Positions 54,532 through 63,620 of a DNA stretch of 64,000 nt are shown in pieces; within the stretch, counting starts at the first letter, position 1; each line of letters starts with the position of its first letter. The notes under the pieces were generated by a model. That model did not search any database and was not told where the DNA came from. It saw only the letters and a list, made by a program, of their open reading frames with translations. This stretch comes from Pseudomonadota bacterium (GTDB lineage: Bacteria; Pseudomonadota; Gammaproteobacteria; Steroidobacterales; Woeseiaceae), in the NCBI GenBank assembly GCA_022574185.1, contig JACZSM010000001.1:124001-188000 (forward strand), in the 5' to 3' direction. The translations under genes and the position numbers were made by a program.

Positions 54532-55595
54532 TGGCAGAGCTCAAGAACGATTTGTTACTGCGAGCGCTGCTGCGCGAACCTGTGCCACGCACGCCGGTTT
54601 GGGTCATGCGGCAGGCGGGACGTTATCTTCCTGAGTACCGAGAGGTGCGCGCGCTGGCCGGCGACTTCATGAGCCTCTGTCGCAGTCCCGAGCTCGCCTG
54701 TAAAGTGACGCTACAGCCTTTGCGGCGGTTCAAGCTCGATGCGGCGATTTTGTTCTCGGATATCCTGACGGTCCCCGATGCAATGGGGCTCGGCCTGTAT
54801 TTCGAATCTGGTGAGGGGCCACGGTTCGAGCGGCCGGTCAGAACATCGGCAGATATCCGCAATCTCAAACGTCCGGATGTTGCAACAGACCTCGCTTACG
54901 TTTTCGATGCCATGCGGACGGTCAGGGGCGAGCTTAACGGTGATGTGCCACTGATCGGTTTTGCCGGCAGTCCGTGGACGGTTGCGACCTACATGGTAGA
55001 GGGACAATCCAGCCGGGACTTCGCGAGGATCAAAGGACTCGCAGCCGATGATCCAGCGGCGATGACACTGCTGCTCGATATCGTGGCCGACACGACAATC
55101 GACTACCTTAATGCGCAGATTGCGGCGGGCGCGCAGGCAGTCATGGTGTTCGACACCTGGGGCGCAGTGCTGGCTGGTGATGACTATCGTCGCTATTCAC
55201 TGGCGAACATGCAAAAGATCGTCGCCGGCCTCACACGCGAGAGCGACGGTCGTCGTGTTCCCGTAATCCTGTTCACGAAAGGCGCGGGACCGTTACTTGC
55301 CGACATGCTTGAAACCGGCTGCGACGCGCTCGGCGTTGACTGGACGACGGACCTCGCGACGGCACGCAAGCATGTTGGCGACAAGGTAGCGTTACAGGGA
55401 AATCTCGATCCGGCGACGTTACTTAAATCGCCCGAAGTAATACGCAAGGGCGTTGCCGATGTTCTCGCCAGTTATGGCGATGGCCCGGGACACGTCTTCA
55501 ATCTCGGTCACGGTATTACACCCGACGTCGATCCTGATAACCTTGGCGTGCTCGTCGATGCGGTGCACGAGCTAAGCCCGGCGTATCACTTGTAG
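54531..55595 (+). CDS. hemE: Uroporphyrinogen decarboxylase
   Basis: 354-residue cytosolic enzyme of heme synthesis converting uroporphyrinogen III to coproporphyrinogen [18 protein letters not shown] near residue 25, [12 protein letters not shown] near 79 and the C-terminal [10 protein letters not shown] are diagnostic. Its TAG stop is the start of a TAGGAG repeat. It belongs to the run aroB-dgt-pyrF-hemE. Confidence 0.97.
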   Translation: MAELKNDLLLRALLREPVPRTPVWVMRQAGRYLPEYREVRALAGDFMSLCRSPELACKVTLQPLRRFKLDAAILFSDILTVPDAMGLGLYFESGEGPRFERPVRTSADIRNLKRPDVATDLAYVFDAMRTVRGELNGDVPLIGFAGSPWTVATYMVEGQSSRDFARIKGLAADDPAAMTLLLDIVADTTIDYLNAQIAAGAQAVMVFDTWGAVLAGDDYRRYSLANMQKIVAGLTRESDGRRVPVILFTKGAGPLLADMLETGCDALGVDWTTDLATARKHVGDKVALQGNLDPATLLKSPEVIRKGVADVLASYGDGPGHVFNLGHGITPDVDPDNLGVLVDAVHELSPAYHL

Positions 55596-55640
55596 GAGCC
55601 CGTTCCCGTCAAGCGGCATCGAGACATGCGGGCGATTGCC
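55592..55640 (+). repeat. TAGGAG repeat copy at the hemE stop
   Basis: GTAGGAG head, then TTCCCGTCAAGCGG and ATCGAGACATGCGGGCGAT, matching the left part of the aroK-aroB element. The TAG at 55593-55595 is the hemE stop. It lies between convergent hemE and fadD. Confidence 0.65.
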
Positions 55641-55642
55641 GT

Positions 55643-57304
55643 TTACTCGTCGCGCAGCGCGCGGCGCAAAATCTTGCCGACATTGGTTTTCGGCAGGTCG
55701 TCGCGGAACTCGACCGTTTTCGGGCATTTGTACTTGGTCAGGTTTTTACGGCAGTAATCGATTACATCCTGTTCACTGACGCCGTCGTGCTTGCGCACGG
55801 CGTAAACTTTTACGGTTTCGCCCGAATGTTCATCGGGCACGCCAATTGCCGCCGCCTCGAGAATGCCATCCATTTCGACGACGATGTTTTCAACCTCGTT
55901 GGGGTACACGTTGAATCCCGAAACGAGAATCATGTCTTTCTTGCGATCTTCGATGAAAACATAACCATCGTCAGCCATGCGGCCAATGTCGCCCGTTCGC
56001 AACCAACCGCCAGGCAGCATGACTTTTTCGGTTTCTTCCGGCCGTTGCCAGTAGCCGTCCATGACCTGCGGACCCTTGATGCAGATTTCGCCAATGTCGC
56101 CCACAGCAAGCACGTTGCCGTCATCATCGCGGATAGTGACATCGGTCGACGGCAGGGGCAGGCCTATAGCGCCTGTGAACTCGCTGGTTATCGGGTTAAC
56201 TATCGCGCCGGGTGAAGTTTCTGTCAGACCGTAGCCCTGCAGGATCGTATTGTTTGTTACTTCCAGCCACTCCTTGGCCACGGCAGGTTGTACCGCCATG
56301 CCGCCACCAATGCAGATCCGCAGAGCGCTGAAATCGACGTCGCTGAATCCGGGCGTGTTCATGAGTGCGGCAAACAATGTATTGACACCTGTAAACAGGT
56401 TGAATCGATACTTCGCGATCTCTTTGACGAACGCTTTGAAGTCTCTCGGGTTGGTGATCAGCACGTTGAGGCCGCCCTGGGCCATGACGGTGAGGCAATT
56501 TCCCTGCAATGAGAATATGTGATAGAGCGGCAACGCCGTGATCGCGATAATCGAATCAAACCCAACGTATGCATCGCCTTGCCAGACGATGGATTGCTGC
56601 ACATTGCAGACCATGTTGCGATGGCTCAGCATTGCGCCTTTCGAAACGCCAGTGGTGCCGCCCGTGTATTGCAGGAAAGCGATATCGGCAAACCCGAGCT
56701 CAACAGATGTCAGCTCTTCTCCGGAACCAATATTGAGGGCTTTCTTGAACACAACGCTGCCGGGCAAGCTGAAACTTGGTACTGACCTCCTTACATATCG
56801 GAGCACCAGGTTTGTAATGAGGCCTTTGGGAAAATTGAGCAGGTCTCCAATGCCGGTAGTGACGACGTGCTCGATGGCGGTTTTGTCGATCACCTCTGCG
56901 AGGACGTGCGCAAAATTCTCGAGCACGATAATGCACTTGGCACCCGAATCGCTTAACTGGTGTTCGAGTTCGCGAGCGGTATAGAGTGGATTTACGTTGA
57001 CGACAACGAGACCGGCGCGAAAGATGCCAGTCATAACGACCGGGTATTGCAGAATGTTAGGCAGCATGATTGCGACACGCTCGCCGCGGACGAGGCCAAG
57101 CGACTGCTGCAAGTAGCACGCAAACTGCATCGACAGCGTATCGATCTGCCTGTACGTCAACGTCGTACCCATATTGGTGAACGACGGACGATCGGGGTGC
57201 GCCTCAAACGCATTCTCGATCATTTCCCGTACAGAACGATACGGCAGCGGCGGTAGTTCTTCGGGAACCCCTTCGGGATAGGATTTGAGCCAGATTTTTT
57301 CCAT
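55643..57304 (-). CDS. fadD: Long-chain fatty-acid--CoA ligase
   Basis: 553-residue AMP-forming acyl-CoA synthetase. The AMP-binding signature YTGGTTGVSKGAMLSH is near residue 211, GYGLTETSP near 354, GWLRTGDIG near 434 and the C-terminal PKTNVGKILRR lysine motif near 540. Activates fatty acids for beta-oxidation. ATG 57304, preceded by AAGGTGATATTG, gives MEKIWLKSYPEGVP as in FadD. It follows tesA by 34 bases on the same strand. Confidence 0.95.
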   Translation of the reverse strand: MEKIWLKSYPEGVPEELPPLPYRSVREMIENAFEAHPDRPSFTNMGTTLTYRQIDTLSMQFACYLQQSLGLVRGERVAIMLPNILQYPVVMTGIFRAGLVVVNVNPLYTARELEHQLSDSGAKCIIVLENFAHVLAEVIDKTAIEHVVTTGIGDLLNFPKGLITNLVLRYVRRSVPSFSLPGSVVFKKALNIGSGEELTSVELGFADIAFLQYTGGTTGVSKGAMLSHRNMVCNVQQSIVWQGDAYVGFDSIIAITALPLYHIFSLQGNCLTVMAQGGLNVLITNPRDFKAFVKEIAKYRFNLFTGVNTLFAALMNTPGFSDVDFSALRICIGGGMAVQPAVAKEWLEVTNNTILQGYGLTETSPGAIVNPITSEFTGAIGLPLPSTDVTIRDDDGNVLAVGDIGEICIKGPQVMDGYWQRPEETEKVMLPGGWLRTGDIGRMADDGYVFIEDRKKDMILVSGFNVYPNEVENIVVEMDGILEAAAIGVPDEHSGETVKVYAVRKHDGVSEQDVIDYCRKNLTKYKCPKTVEFRDDLPKTNVGKILRRALRDE

Positions 57305-57338
57305 CAATATCACCTTAACGGAGTACTGGTTGGCAGCC

Positions 57339-57950
57339 TCAGTTTGTGAGTGCTTTGCTGATTACAGACCAGGCATTATCAAGCAATAGCGGTTGTGCGG
57401 CGGCATTGGGATGAATGCCATCAGCCTGCATGAGCTCGTCGTTCAGGGCAATCCCTTCCATGAAAAACTCGATCCAGGGTACGTCGAGCTCGATTGCCAG
57501 TTCGCGATAGACATTATCGAAGTCTTCGATGTACCTTGATCCATAGTTCGGCGGAATGCGAATGCCGAGCAGTACGATCGCGGCGCCGGCGGACTTGCTG
57601 GATTGGATGATCGTCTGCAGGTTTACCTTCATTCGGTCTGGCGGGATGCCGCGCAGGCCGTCGTTGCCGCCGAGCTCGAGAATAATCAGCGATGGGGTGA
57701 ACGCGTCGAGAGCCTGCGCGATTCTCGCCGCGCCGCCCTCGGTCGTCTCGCCGGTGATACTGGCGTTAATCACGCGATGTTCGTACCCTTGGCCTTGCAG
57801 CCTTGTTTGCAACAAAGCGACCCAGGATTGGTCAACTTCCATACCGTAACCTGCACTAAGGCTATCGCCGTAAATGAGCACGGTCGGGGCATCAGCACCG
57901 TCTGTAATCGCGGTAACTAACAAAAAGACAAAGGTAAGATATCGACGCAT
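57339..57950 (-). CDS. tesA: Arylesterase/acyl-CoA thioesterase I (SGNH hydrolase)
   Basis: 203-residue periplasmic hydrolase with a signal peptide (about residues 1-20). SGNH blocks are clear: IYGDSLSAGYG near 27 (catalytic Ser), the GETTEGG block I glycine region, GGNDGLRG near 98 and DGIHPNA near 178 (Asp and His). Cleaves acyl esters and thioesters. Its ATG overlaps the ybbA ATG on the other strand, sharing the central bases of CATG. Confidence 0.94.
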   Translation of the reverse strand: MRRYLTFVFLLVTAITDGADAPTVLIYGDSLSAGYGMEVDQSWVALLQTRLQGQGYEHRVINASITGETTEGGAARIAQALDAFTPSLIILELGGNDGLRGIPPDRMKVNLQTIIQSSKSAGAAIVLLGIRIPPNYGSRYIEDFDNVYRELAIELDVPWIEFFMEGIALNDELMQADGIHPNAAAQPLLLDNAWSVISKALTN

Positions 57951-58656
57951 GGAAAATCAGTCACCCGACAAAGCAGCAGTTCTGGAAGCACATGGAATAA
58001 GCAAACAGGTTAGCAGCCCCGAGGGTAGTCTGACTATTCTTTCAGACGTCAGTTTCCGCATCTGCGCGGGTGAGTCTGTCGCAGTGGTCGGGCCCTCCGG
58101 GGCAGGAAAATCAACGTTGCTTGCGCTCCTGGCAGGACTCGATCTGCCGACGATGGGCCATGTGACATTGAAGGGTGCAAATCTCGGCGAGCTTGACGAG
58201 GATGGACGCGCACGCTTGCGTGCCGACAATGTTGGTTTCGTGTTTCAATCGTTTCACCTCGTGCCGTCCCTCAACGCGCTGGAAAACGTCATGTTGCCAC
58301 TTGAGCTGGCAGGCGCTGCAAATGCGCGCGAGGTGTCGCACACGATCATCGACAAGGTTGGTCTCAGCGAACGCTGGCGGCACTACCCGGCACAACTGTC
58401 CGGCGGCGAGAAACAGCGCGTCGCAATTGCACGCGCATTCGCAACGGAGCCTGCCGTGTTGTTTGCCGACGAGCCTACTGGCAATCTTGATGCACGTACG
58501 GGCGCGAACATCATGGACCTCATGTTTGAACTGAACCGTACGTCATCGACAACGCTCATCCTCGTGACCCACAACGCGTTACTTGCCGAGCGCTGTAACC
58601 GCATCCTCAGTCTTGATGCGGGTCTTCTGGTCAGCGATCGTGCGGTGGCGGCATGA
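57949..58656 (+). CDS. ybbA: ABC transporter ATP-binding protein, YbbA/LolD type
   Basis: 235-residue ATPase. Walker A GPSGAGKSTLL is near residue 47, the signature LSGGEKQRVAIARA near 150 and Walker B VLFADEPTGNLD near 171. It pairs with the FtsX/MacB-fold permease that follows, overlapping by four bases. The YbbAP complex acts on envelope lipids or proteins, and is typically divergent from tesA. ATG 57949 is used; part of its upstream leader is tesA coding sequence. Confidence 0.94.
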   Translation: MENQSPDKAAVLEAHGISKQVSSPEGSLTILSDVSFRICAGESVAVVGPSGAGKSTLLALLAGLDLPTMGHVTLKGANLGELDEDGRARLRADNVGFVFQSFHLVPSLNALENVMLPLELAGAANAREVSHTIIDKVGLSERWRHYPAQLSGGEKQRVAIARAFATEPAVLFADEPTGNLDARTGANIMDLMFELNRTSSTTLILVTHNALLAERCNRILSLDAGLLVSDRAVAA

Positions 58657-61142
58657 ATGCAATCGCGTTTGCGCTAAGAAGCTTCGGTCGCGAGCTGCGA
58701 TCGGGCGAAGTCATGGTGCTGCTGGCAGCGATAGCGCTGGCTGTGGGCGTGCTGACAGCGGTAGGGTTCCTGACGGACCGCATCGGCAAGGCTGTTGCGC
58801 GCCAGGCCAACGAAGTACTGGCCGCCGATCTCCGTCTGCGCTCGCAGGTGCCCATTCCGGACACCTGGCGGACCACGGCAGAAGAGTACGGCCTGCAAAC
58901 AGCTGAGACACAGACGTTTCCGAGTGTGGTATTCGCAGGTGATTTGAGTGCGCTGGCAACGATCAAGGCTGTGAGTGATAACTACCCATTGCGCGGCGCC
59001 GTGAGGATTTCGGATACGCTATTCGGCGAGCAACGCGTGGTCGAGGGTGTACCGCGGCGCGGCGAGGTGTGGGCCGATGGCGCCCTGTTGGCCAGGATCG
59101 ATGCCGATGTCGGCGATGAAATCATGGTTGGCGGATCGGACATGCTCGTATCCGCCGTACTGACGTACAGGCCCGACCAGTCGATTGGTTTTGCGTCGCT
59201 GGCGCCGTCGCTACTGGTCAACATTGCCGACATTCCCGCAACGGGCCTCATAGGCGAGGGCAGCCGCGTTGGCTATGCGTTGCTCGTCGCGGGGGATGAT
59301 GCCGCAATCAGCGGGTTTAACGAAGCGATACAAGACCAACTGCCCGATTCGGTAAGGGCGTCAAATCGCGAGGAGAGCAGTGAGCGCGCGTACAACGCAG
59401 CCGATCGTGCGCAGCGTTTCTTGTCGCTGACTGCTGTTATAAGCCTCTTGCTCAGCGCGGTTGCTGTGGCGATGTCGGCACGGCGCTTCGCTCACCGGCG
59501 CATGGATACGGTCGCGCTGATGAAAAGCCTTGGCGCGACACAGGGTTTTGTCATTACAGTCGCCGTACTGCAGCTCATGATGATCGGCGTGCTCGGAGTC
59601 ATCGCCGGAAGCAGCATCGGCTTTGCGGCGGAAGAAGTGCTGTCATGGATTCTTTCCGACATTATTGCTGCTGATCTGCCTGACTCCGGGCCGATGCCGG
59701 TCATCCTGGCCAGCGGCAGCGCGCTTGTGTTACTGGTGGGCTTCGCGCTGCCTGCACTGCTGCAGCTACGCAATACACCGCCGCTGCGCGTGTTGCGCCA
59801 CGACATGATGCCGCCGGCACCGTCTCGATTGCTCGTTACGGGATTGTCGCTCGCCGCCGTTGCAGCATTGCTGTATCGATCGGTTGGGGATGCACGCATG
59901 CTGGTCATACTGCTTGGCGGCATCATCGTCATCGCGGCGGCGCTGTACCTGGTCGGGCGCGGCCTGGTTGCGCTGATGGGCCGCTTTCGCTCGGGTGTTG
60001 GAGTCGCCTGGCGCTACGGTCTGGCTAATGTCGCGCGCCGGGGACGCAGCAGCGCTGTTCAGGTTGTCGCGTTTGGACTCGGGTTGACAGTGTTGCTGTT
60101 GTTGACCATCGTGCGCACTGACTTGCTTGAAGGTTGGCGCAAGACGATCGACGAAGATGCACCGAATCATTTCATGATCAATATCCAGCCGCATGAGCTC
60201 GATTCGGTGGCAGCAATATTCGACACGGCCGGAGTAGCAACACCCGAATTCGTACCGCTCGTGCGGGCGCGGATGTCGACGATTAACGGCGAGTCAGTCA
60301 AGACGCGCAGCTATCCCGATCCGGGCGGCAGCTGGCTCGCCAATCGCGAGGCAAACCTGTCATGGACAGCAACACTTTCGGCAAGTAATGAAATCGTTGC
60401 TGGTGAGTGGTGGCCGGCAGACTATGCCGGGCCGCCGCTGGCATCGATCGAAGAGGAGGCGGCGTCTGATACCGGACTCGCCATCGGTGATCGCATTGTG
60501 TTTGTAATTGCGGGTCGTGAGCTCGAGGTGACGATCGCGAGTATGCGCAGTATCAACTGGGATTCATTCAAGCCGAACTTTTTCATCGTGCTGTCGCCGG
60601 GTGCGCTCGATGACATGCCAATGACCTACATCTCGAGTATGCGGCTGGAAGAAGAGCAACAATCCATGTTGATCAATCTCGTGCGTACACACCCTAGTAT
60701 CTCGGTGATTGATATCGATGCGATTCTGCAACAGATTCGCGGCATCATTGAGAAAGCCAGCCTCGCGGTACAGGCGGTCTTCGTGTTTACACTTGCGGCC
60801 GGGGTGGCCGTGTTGTTTGCTGCGGTGCAGTCGACTATCGATGAGCGCCGATTCGAGAGCGCGTTACTGCGTGCCCTGGGTGCGCGCAAGCGCACGGTGT
60901 TTGCCGGGGTCATGGCGGAGTTTGCCGTGCTCGGCATCGCGGCGGGTCTTCTGGCGTCGGCGGGAGCATCGATTTTGGCGGCAATAGTCGCAGTGCAACT
61001 GTTTGAGCTGCCTTACGAGTTCAATCCGCTGCTGTGGTTGGCCGGCCTCGTAGCGGGGGTTCTACTCGTGTGTGTCAGTGGTTTTGTCGCAGCGCGCGGT
61101 GCTATTAATGCATCACCTATTGAGGTCCTGAGGACGGCATGA
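58653..61142 (+). CDS. ybbP: ABC transporter permease, YbbP/FtsX fold
   Basis: 829-residue inner-membrane permease. An N-terminal helix (about residues 20-42) is followed by a large periplasmic domain (45-245) and FtsX-type helices in two modules (about 255-480 and 705-829). It has the duplicated FtsX domain organisation of YbbP/LolC-like proteins. It couples with YbbA; the substrate is unsettled in the family. Overlaps the NUDIX gene by four bases. Confidence 0.92.
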   Translation: MNAIAFALRSFGRELRSGEVMVLLAAIALAVGVLTAVGFLTDRIGKAVARQANEVLAADLRLRSQVPIPDTWRTTAEEYGLQTAETQTFPSVVFAGDLSALATIKAVSDNYPLRGAVRISDTLFGEQRVVEGVPRRGEVWADGALLARIDADVGDEIMVGGSDMLVSAVLTYRPDQSIGFASLAPSLLVNIADIPATGLIGEGSRVGYALLVAGDDAAISGFNEAIQDQLPDSVRASNREESSERAYNAADRAQRFLSLTAVISLLLSAVAVAMSARRFAHRRMDTVALMKSLGATQGFVITVAVLQLMMIGVLGVIAGSSIGFAAEEVLSWILSDIIAADLPDSGPMPVILASGSALVLLVGFALPALLQLRNTPPLRVLRHDMMPPAPSRLLVTGLSLAAVAALLYRSVGDARMLVILLGGIIVIAAALYLVGRGLVALMGRFRSGVGVAWRYGLANVARRGRSSAVQVVAFGLGLTVLLLLTIVRTDLLEGWRKTIDEDAPNHFMINIQPHELDSVAAIFDTAGVATPEFVPLVRARMSTINGESVKTRSYPDPGGSWLANREANLSWTATLSASNEIVAGEWWPADYAGPPLASIEEEAASDTGLAIGDRIVFVIAGRELEVTIASMRSINWDSFKPNFFIVLSPGALDDMPMTYISSMRLEEEQQSMLINLVRTHPSISVIDIDAILQQIRGIIEKASLAVQAVFVFTLAAGVAVLFAAVQSTIDERRFESALLRALGARKRTVFAGVMAEFAVLGIAAGLLASAGASILAAIVAVQLFELPYEFNPLLWLAGLVAGVLLVCVSGFVAARGAINASPIEVLRTA

Positions 61143-61564
61143 GTGCGAGTGAAGCGACGACGCTGTCCTGTGGCGTGGTGCTGGCCAGGAGTACTGACTC
61201 TGGCTGGCTGACATTGATGTTGCGGGCCTATCATAATTGGGACTTTCCGAAGGGCTTGCGCGAAGCAGGCGAACAGCCCCTTGAAGCTGCGATTCGAGAA
61301 GTTGGTGAGGAAACGGGCATTACCGAGATCGAATTCGAGTGGGGCGAACGCTATACAGAGACGGGGCCCTACAGCCGCGGCAAGACGGCTCGCTACTACC
61401 TCGGCAGGACGTCCTGTGTAGACGTCGTCATGGGACCGTCCCCCGAGTCAGGTGTCCCCGAGCATCATGAAAGGCGATGGGTTAGTTTTGACGAGGCCTA
61501 CGACTTGTCGTCGCCGCGCGTACGCAACGTCGTGCAATGGGCCAGGCAAATAATCGGCGCTTGA
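61139..61564 (+). CDS. NUDIX hydrolase
   Basis: 141-residue enzyme. The Nudix box is complete: G-x5-E-x7-REVGEETGI, residues about 40-62 (GLREAGE...REVGEETGI). It resembles bis(5'-nucleosyl)-tetraphosphatases, acting on diadenosine polyphosphates, but the substrate is unproven. It overlaps ybbP by four bases and is followed three bases later by ycgN in the same transcription unit. Confidence 0.9.
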   Translation: MSASEATTLSCGVVLARSTDSGWLTLMLRAYHNWDFPKGLREAGEQPLEAAIREVGEETGITEIEFEWGERYTETGPYSRGKTARYYLGRTSCVDVVMGPSPESGVPEHHERRWVSFDEAYDLSSPRVRNVVQWARQIIGA

Positions 61565-61566
61565 CG

Positions 61567-62004
61567 ATGAAAGACGAATACTGGAAACACAAAACACTGT
61601 CCGAGATGAATACAGAGGAGTGGGAAGGTCTCTGTGACGGCTGCGCTCTGTGCTGCATGCACAAAGTCGAAGACGAGGACACGGGCGAGGTTTTCTACAC
61701 TGAGATCGCGTGCAAATTGCTCGATATCAACACTTGCCGCTGCACCAATTACGCCAATCGGACAAAGATAGTCACGAGCTGCCTCAAGCTGTCAGCCGAT
61801 CGCACTGAGGAATTCAGGTGGTTGCCATCAAGCTGTGCCTATCGCCGCCTGGCCAATGGGCAGGATCTTCCAGAGTGGCATCCATTGATTACGGGCAGAC
61901 CAGAGTCTGTGCAGGAAGCGGGTATATCGTTGCGCGGCTGCATGGTGTCGGAAAACGACACGACCGAATACACTGTGCTGCGAAGGCTGAACGACCCGGA
62001 ATGA
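61567..62004 (+). CDS. ycgN: YcgN-like UPF0260 family protein
   Basis: 145-residue cysteine-rich protein, probably metal-binding. Cysteines occur as CDGCALCCMHK near residue 21 and later as ACKLL...TCRCTNY and SCLK, a CxxCxxCC-type zinc/iron chelating domain. Function is unknown in the family. ATG 61567 lies three bases after the NUDIX stop; the longer frame has no support. Confidence 0.9.
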   Translation: MKDEYWKHKTLSEMNTEEWEGLCDGCALCCMHKVEDEDTGEVFYTEIACKLLDINTCRCTNYANRTKIVTSCLKLSADRTEEFRWLPSSCAYRRLANGQDLPEWHPLITGRPESVQEAGISLRGCMVSENDTTEYTVLRRLNDPE

Positions 62005-62021
62005 TGGAAGGATAAAAATCT

Positions 62022-62696
62022 GTGAGCAGCTACCCGACGATTCCACTCAAGGATTATCGCGAGTACCCGATCGAAGAAATGCGGCAGCGGCTCGAAGAGT
62101 TTTATGCCGAAGTGAACCGACGCCGCACGGTACGGGAGTTCTCCGACAGACCGGTGCCACGAGACATCATCGAAACGGCACTAAAGGCTGCGAGCACAGC
62201 ACCGAGCGGCGCGAACCTGCAGCCCTGGCATTTTGTGGTTATCAGCGGACCGCAGACAAAAAAGAAGATTCGTGAAGCGGCAGAAGTCGAAGAGCGCGAA
62301 TTCTACGGCCACCGGGCATCACCTGAGTGGCTTGCGGCGCTCGAACCTCTGGGCACGGACACAGACAAACCGTTCCTCGAAACGGCGCCGTACCTGATCG
62401 CCGTCTTCTTACAGAAGTTCGGCGTGCTTCCCGATGGCCGCAAGGTAAAGCACTACTACCCGACCGAATCGACCGGGCTTGCGGCAGGAATCCTGATCAC
62501 GGCATTGCATCATGCCGGCCTCGCGTGCCTGACACACACGCCCAGCCCGATGAAGTTCCTCAACGAAATCCTCGGCCGCCCCAAGAGCGAACGCCCATTC
62601 CTGTTACTCGTGACGGGCTACCCCGCGGATGATGCCCAAGTACCCGACATCACCCGCAAGGAATTGACAGAGTTCACGAGTTTCATCGACCTGTAG
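62022..62696 (+). CDS. Nitroreductase-fold flavoprotein, iodotyrosine-deiodinase-like
   Basis: 224-residue FMN-dependent protein. [14 protein letters not shown] near residue 33 binds FMN phosphate and [10 protein letters not shown] near 64 is the IYD/nitroreductase core. The active-site lid has Glu-x3-Tyr...Lys (EREFY near 92-96, then Lys 21 residues after the Tyr), the spacing of human IYD Glu157, Tyr161, Lys182. THTPSPMKF also fits IYD relatives. Predicted to dehalogenate halotyrosines reductively or act on a related phenol. The GTG start is 17 bases after ycgN. Confidence 0.85.
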   Translation: MSSYPTIPLKDYREYPIEEMRQRLEEFYAEVNRRRTVREFSDRPVPRDIIETALKAASTAPSGANLQPWHFVVISGPQTKKKIREAAEVEEREFYGHRASPEWLAALEPLGTDTDKPFLETAPYLIAVFLQKFGVLPDGRKVKHYYPTESTGLAAGILITALHHAGLACLTHTPSPMKFLNEILGRPKSERPFLLLVTGYPADDAQVPDITRKELTEFTSFIDL

Positions 62697-62721
62697 AAAC
62701 CCGCCGATGCAGATCACTTGA

Positions 62722-63609
62722 TTATCGGGCAGAGTCAACCAGTTGCTTACCCAGCTTCCAGGCGTCGATCCAAAGGACTTCCTGGCGTACCAGCCCCAGT
62801 TCATTGACCAGCCGAACTTCGAGATCCGGCATATGTGCCACGCCATAGAATATGCCGATGCGCATCCTGTCTGTGCCCATATCAAGTGTGCTCCGCAATA
62901 CTTCTATCGCGCGTTCGTTGCGGGCACCGATGACAGCCGAATCTGAATCGTCGCCAAGGATCTTGCGCATCTGTTTTAGATCAGTCATTTCGTACGCTAT
63001 CAGGATTTTGATGGCGTAATCATCGTCTGCGGACAGCACGGCCGACAACATCTGCCAGTCACGAAGGCCGAGTGGATCTTTGGCGTATTCGTCCATCGAC
63101 GCGTAGAAAACACGCCAGAAATACACATACAGCGATTCGTCACGCTCGTCCATGCTTAGCGACAACTCTGCCGGGCTGAGATCGGCATGCACGAAATTGG
63201 GTTTGTCGTAGTTGATTTCATCGAGCTGAAACGTCAAGTCCAATATGCTCTTCAATATAAGCTGAGCGTTGGCAACGAACCCCTCGCGTTCTTCGGCGGT
63301 TCGGTCGACGACCGTATCTTTCGGCGCGATCAGTTCGTAAAGTAATGCGTCGTAGCTTTCGAACCGGTCATTTAGCTCCGCGTAATAGGCCTTGTCGCCG
63401 ACGTGTATCGCGCTTATCAGATCGACACTGATGTTCCTGCTGTCGCCTTTGGAAACGTAGGTGACGATGGCGAGTTGTAATGCGGTTGGCTTTTCTTGCT
63501 CATCGACTGCGACGCGGGCGAATGCTGTTGGTGAGTCTGCTGCCAGTCCGGTTGGCGCAAGGGCGAGCACGATTGCGGCAAGCAGAAATTTTTGACAAAA
63601 ACCGTACAT
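62722..63609 (-). CDS. TraB/TIKI (GumN-like) family exported protein
   Basis: 295-residue exported protein with a signal peptide (to about residue 23). The family motifs are visible: DLISAIHVGDKAYY near 65 with a GxxH-like His, LLYELIAP near 89, and the late RNERAIEVL and FYGVAHMPDLE stretches. TIKI/TraB proteins are putative metalloproteases; the bacterial role is unknown. ATG 63609 is preferred over TTG 63615. It lies 11 bases downstream of ppc on the same strand. Confidence 0.82.
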   Translation of the reverse strand: MYGFCQKFLLAAIVLALAPTGLAADSPTAFARVAVDEQEKPTALQLAIVTYVSKGDSRNISVDLISAIHVGDKAYYAELNDRFESYDALLYELIAPKDTVVDRTAEEREGFVANAQLILKSILDLTFQLDEINYDKPNFVHADLSPAELSLSMDERDESLYVYFWRVFYASMDEYAKDPLGLRDWQMLSAVLSADDDYAIKILIAYEMTDLKQMRKILGDDSDSAVIGARNERAIEVLRSTLDMGTDRMRIGIFYGVAHMPDLEVRLVNELGLVRQEVLWIDAWKLGKQLVDSAR

Positions 63610-63620
63610 ATGCAAAGCAA

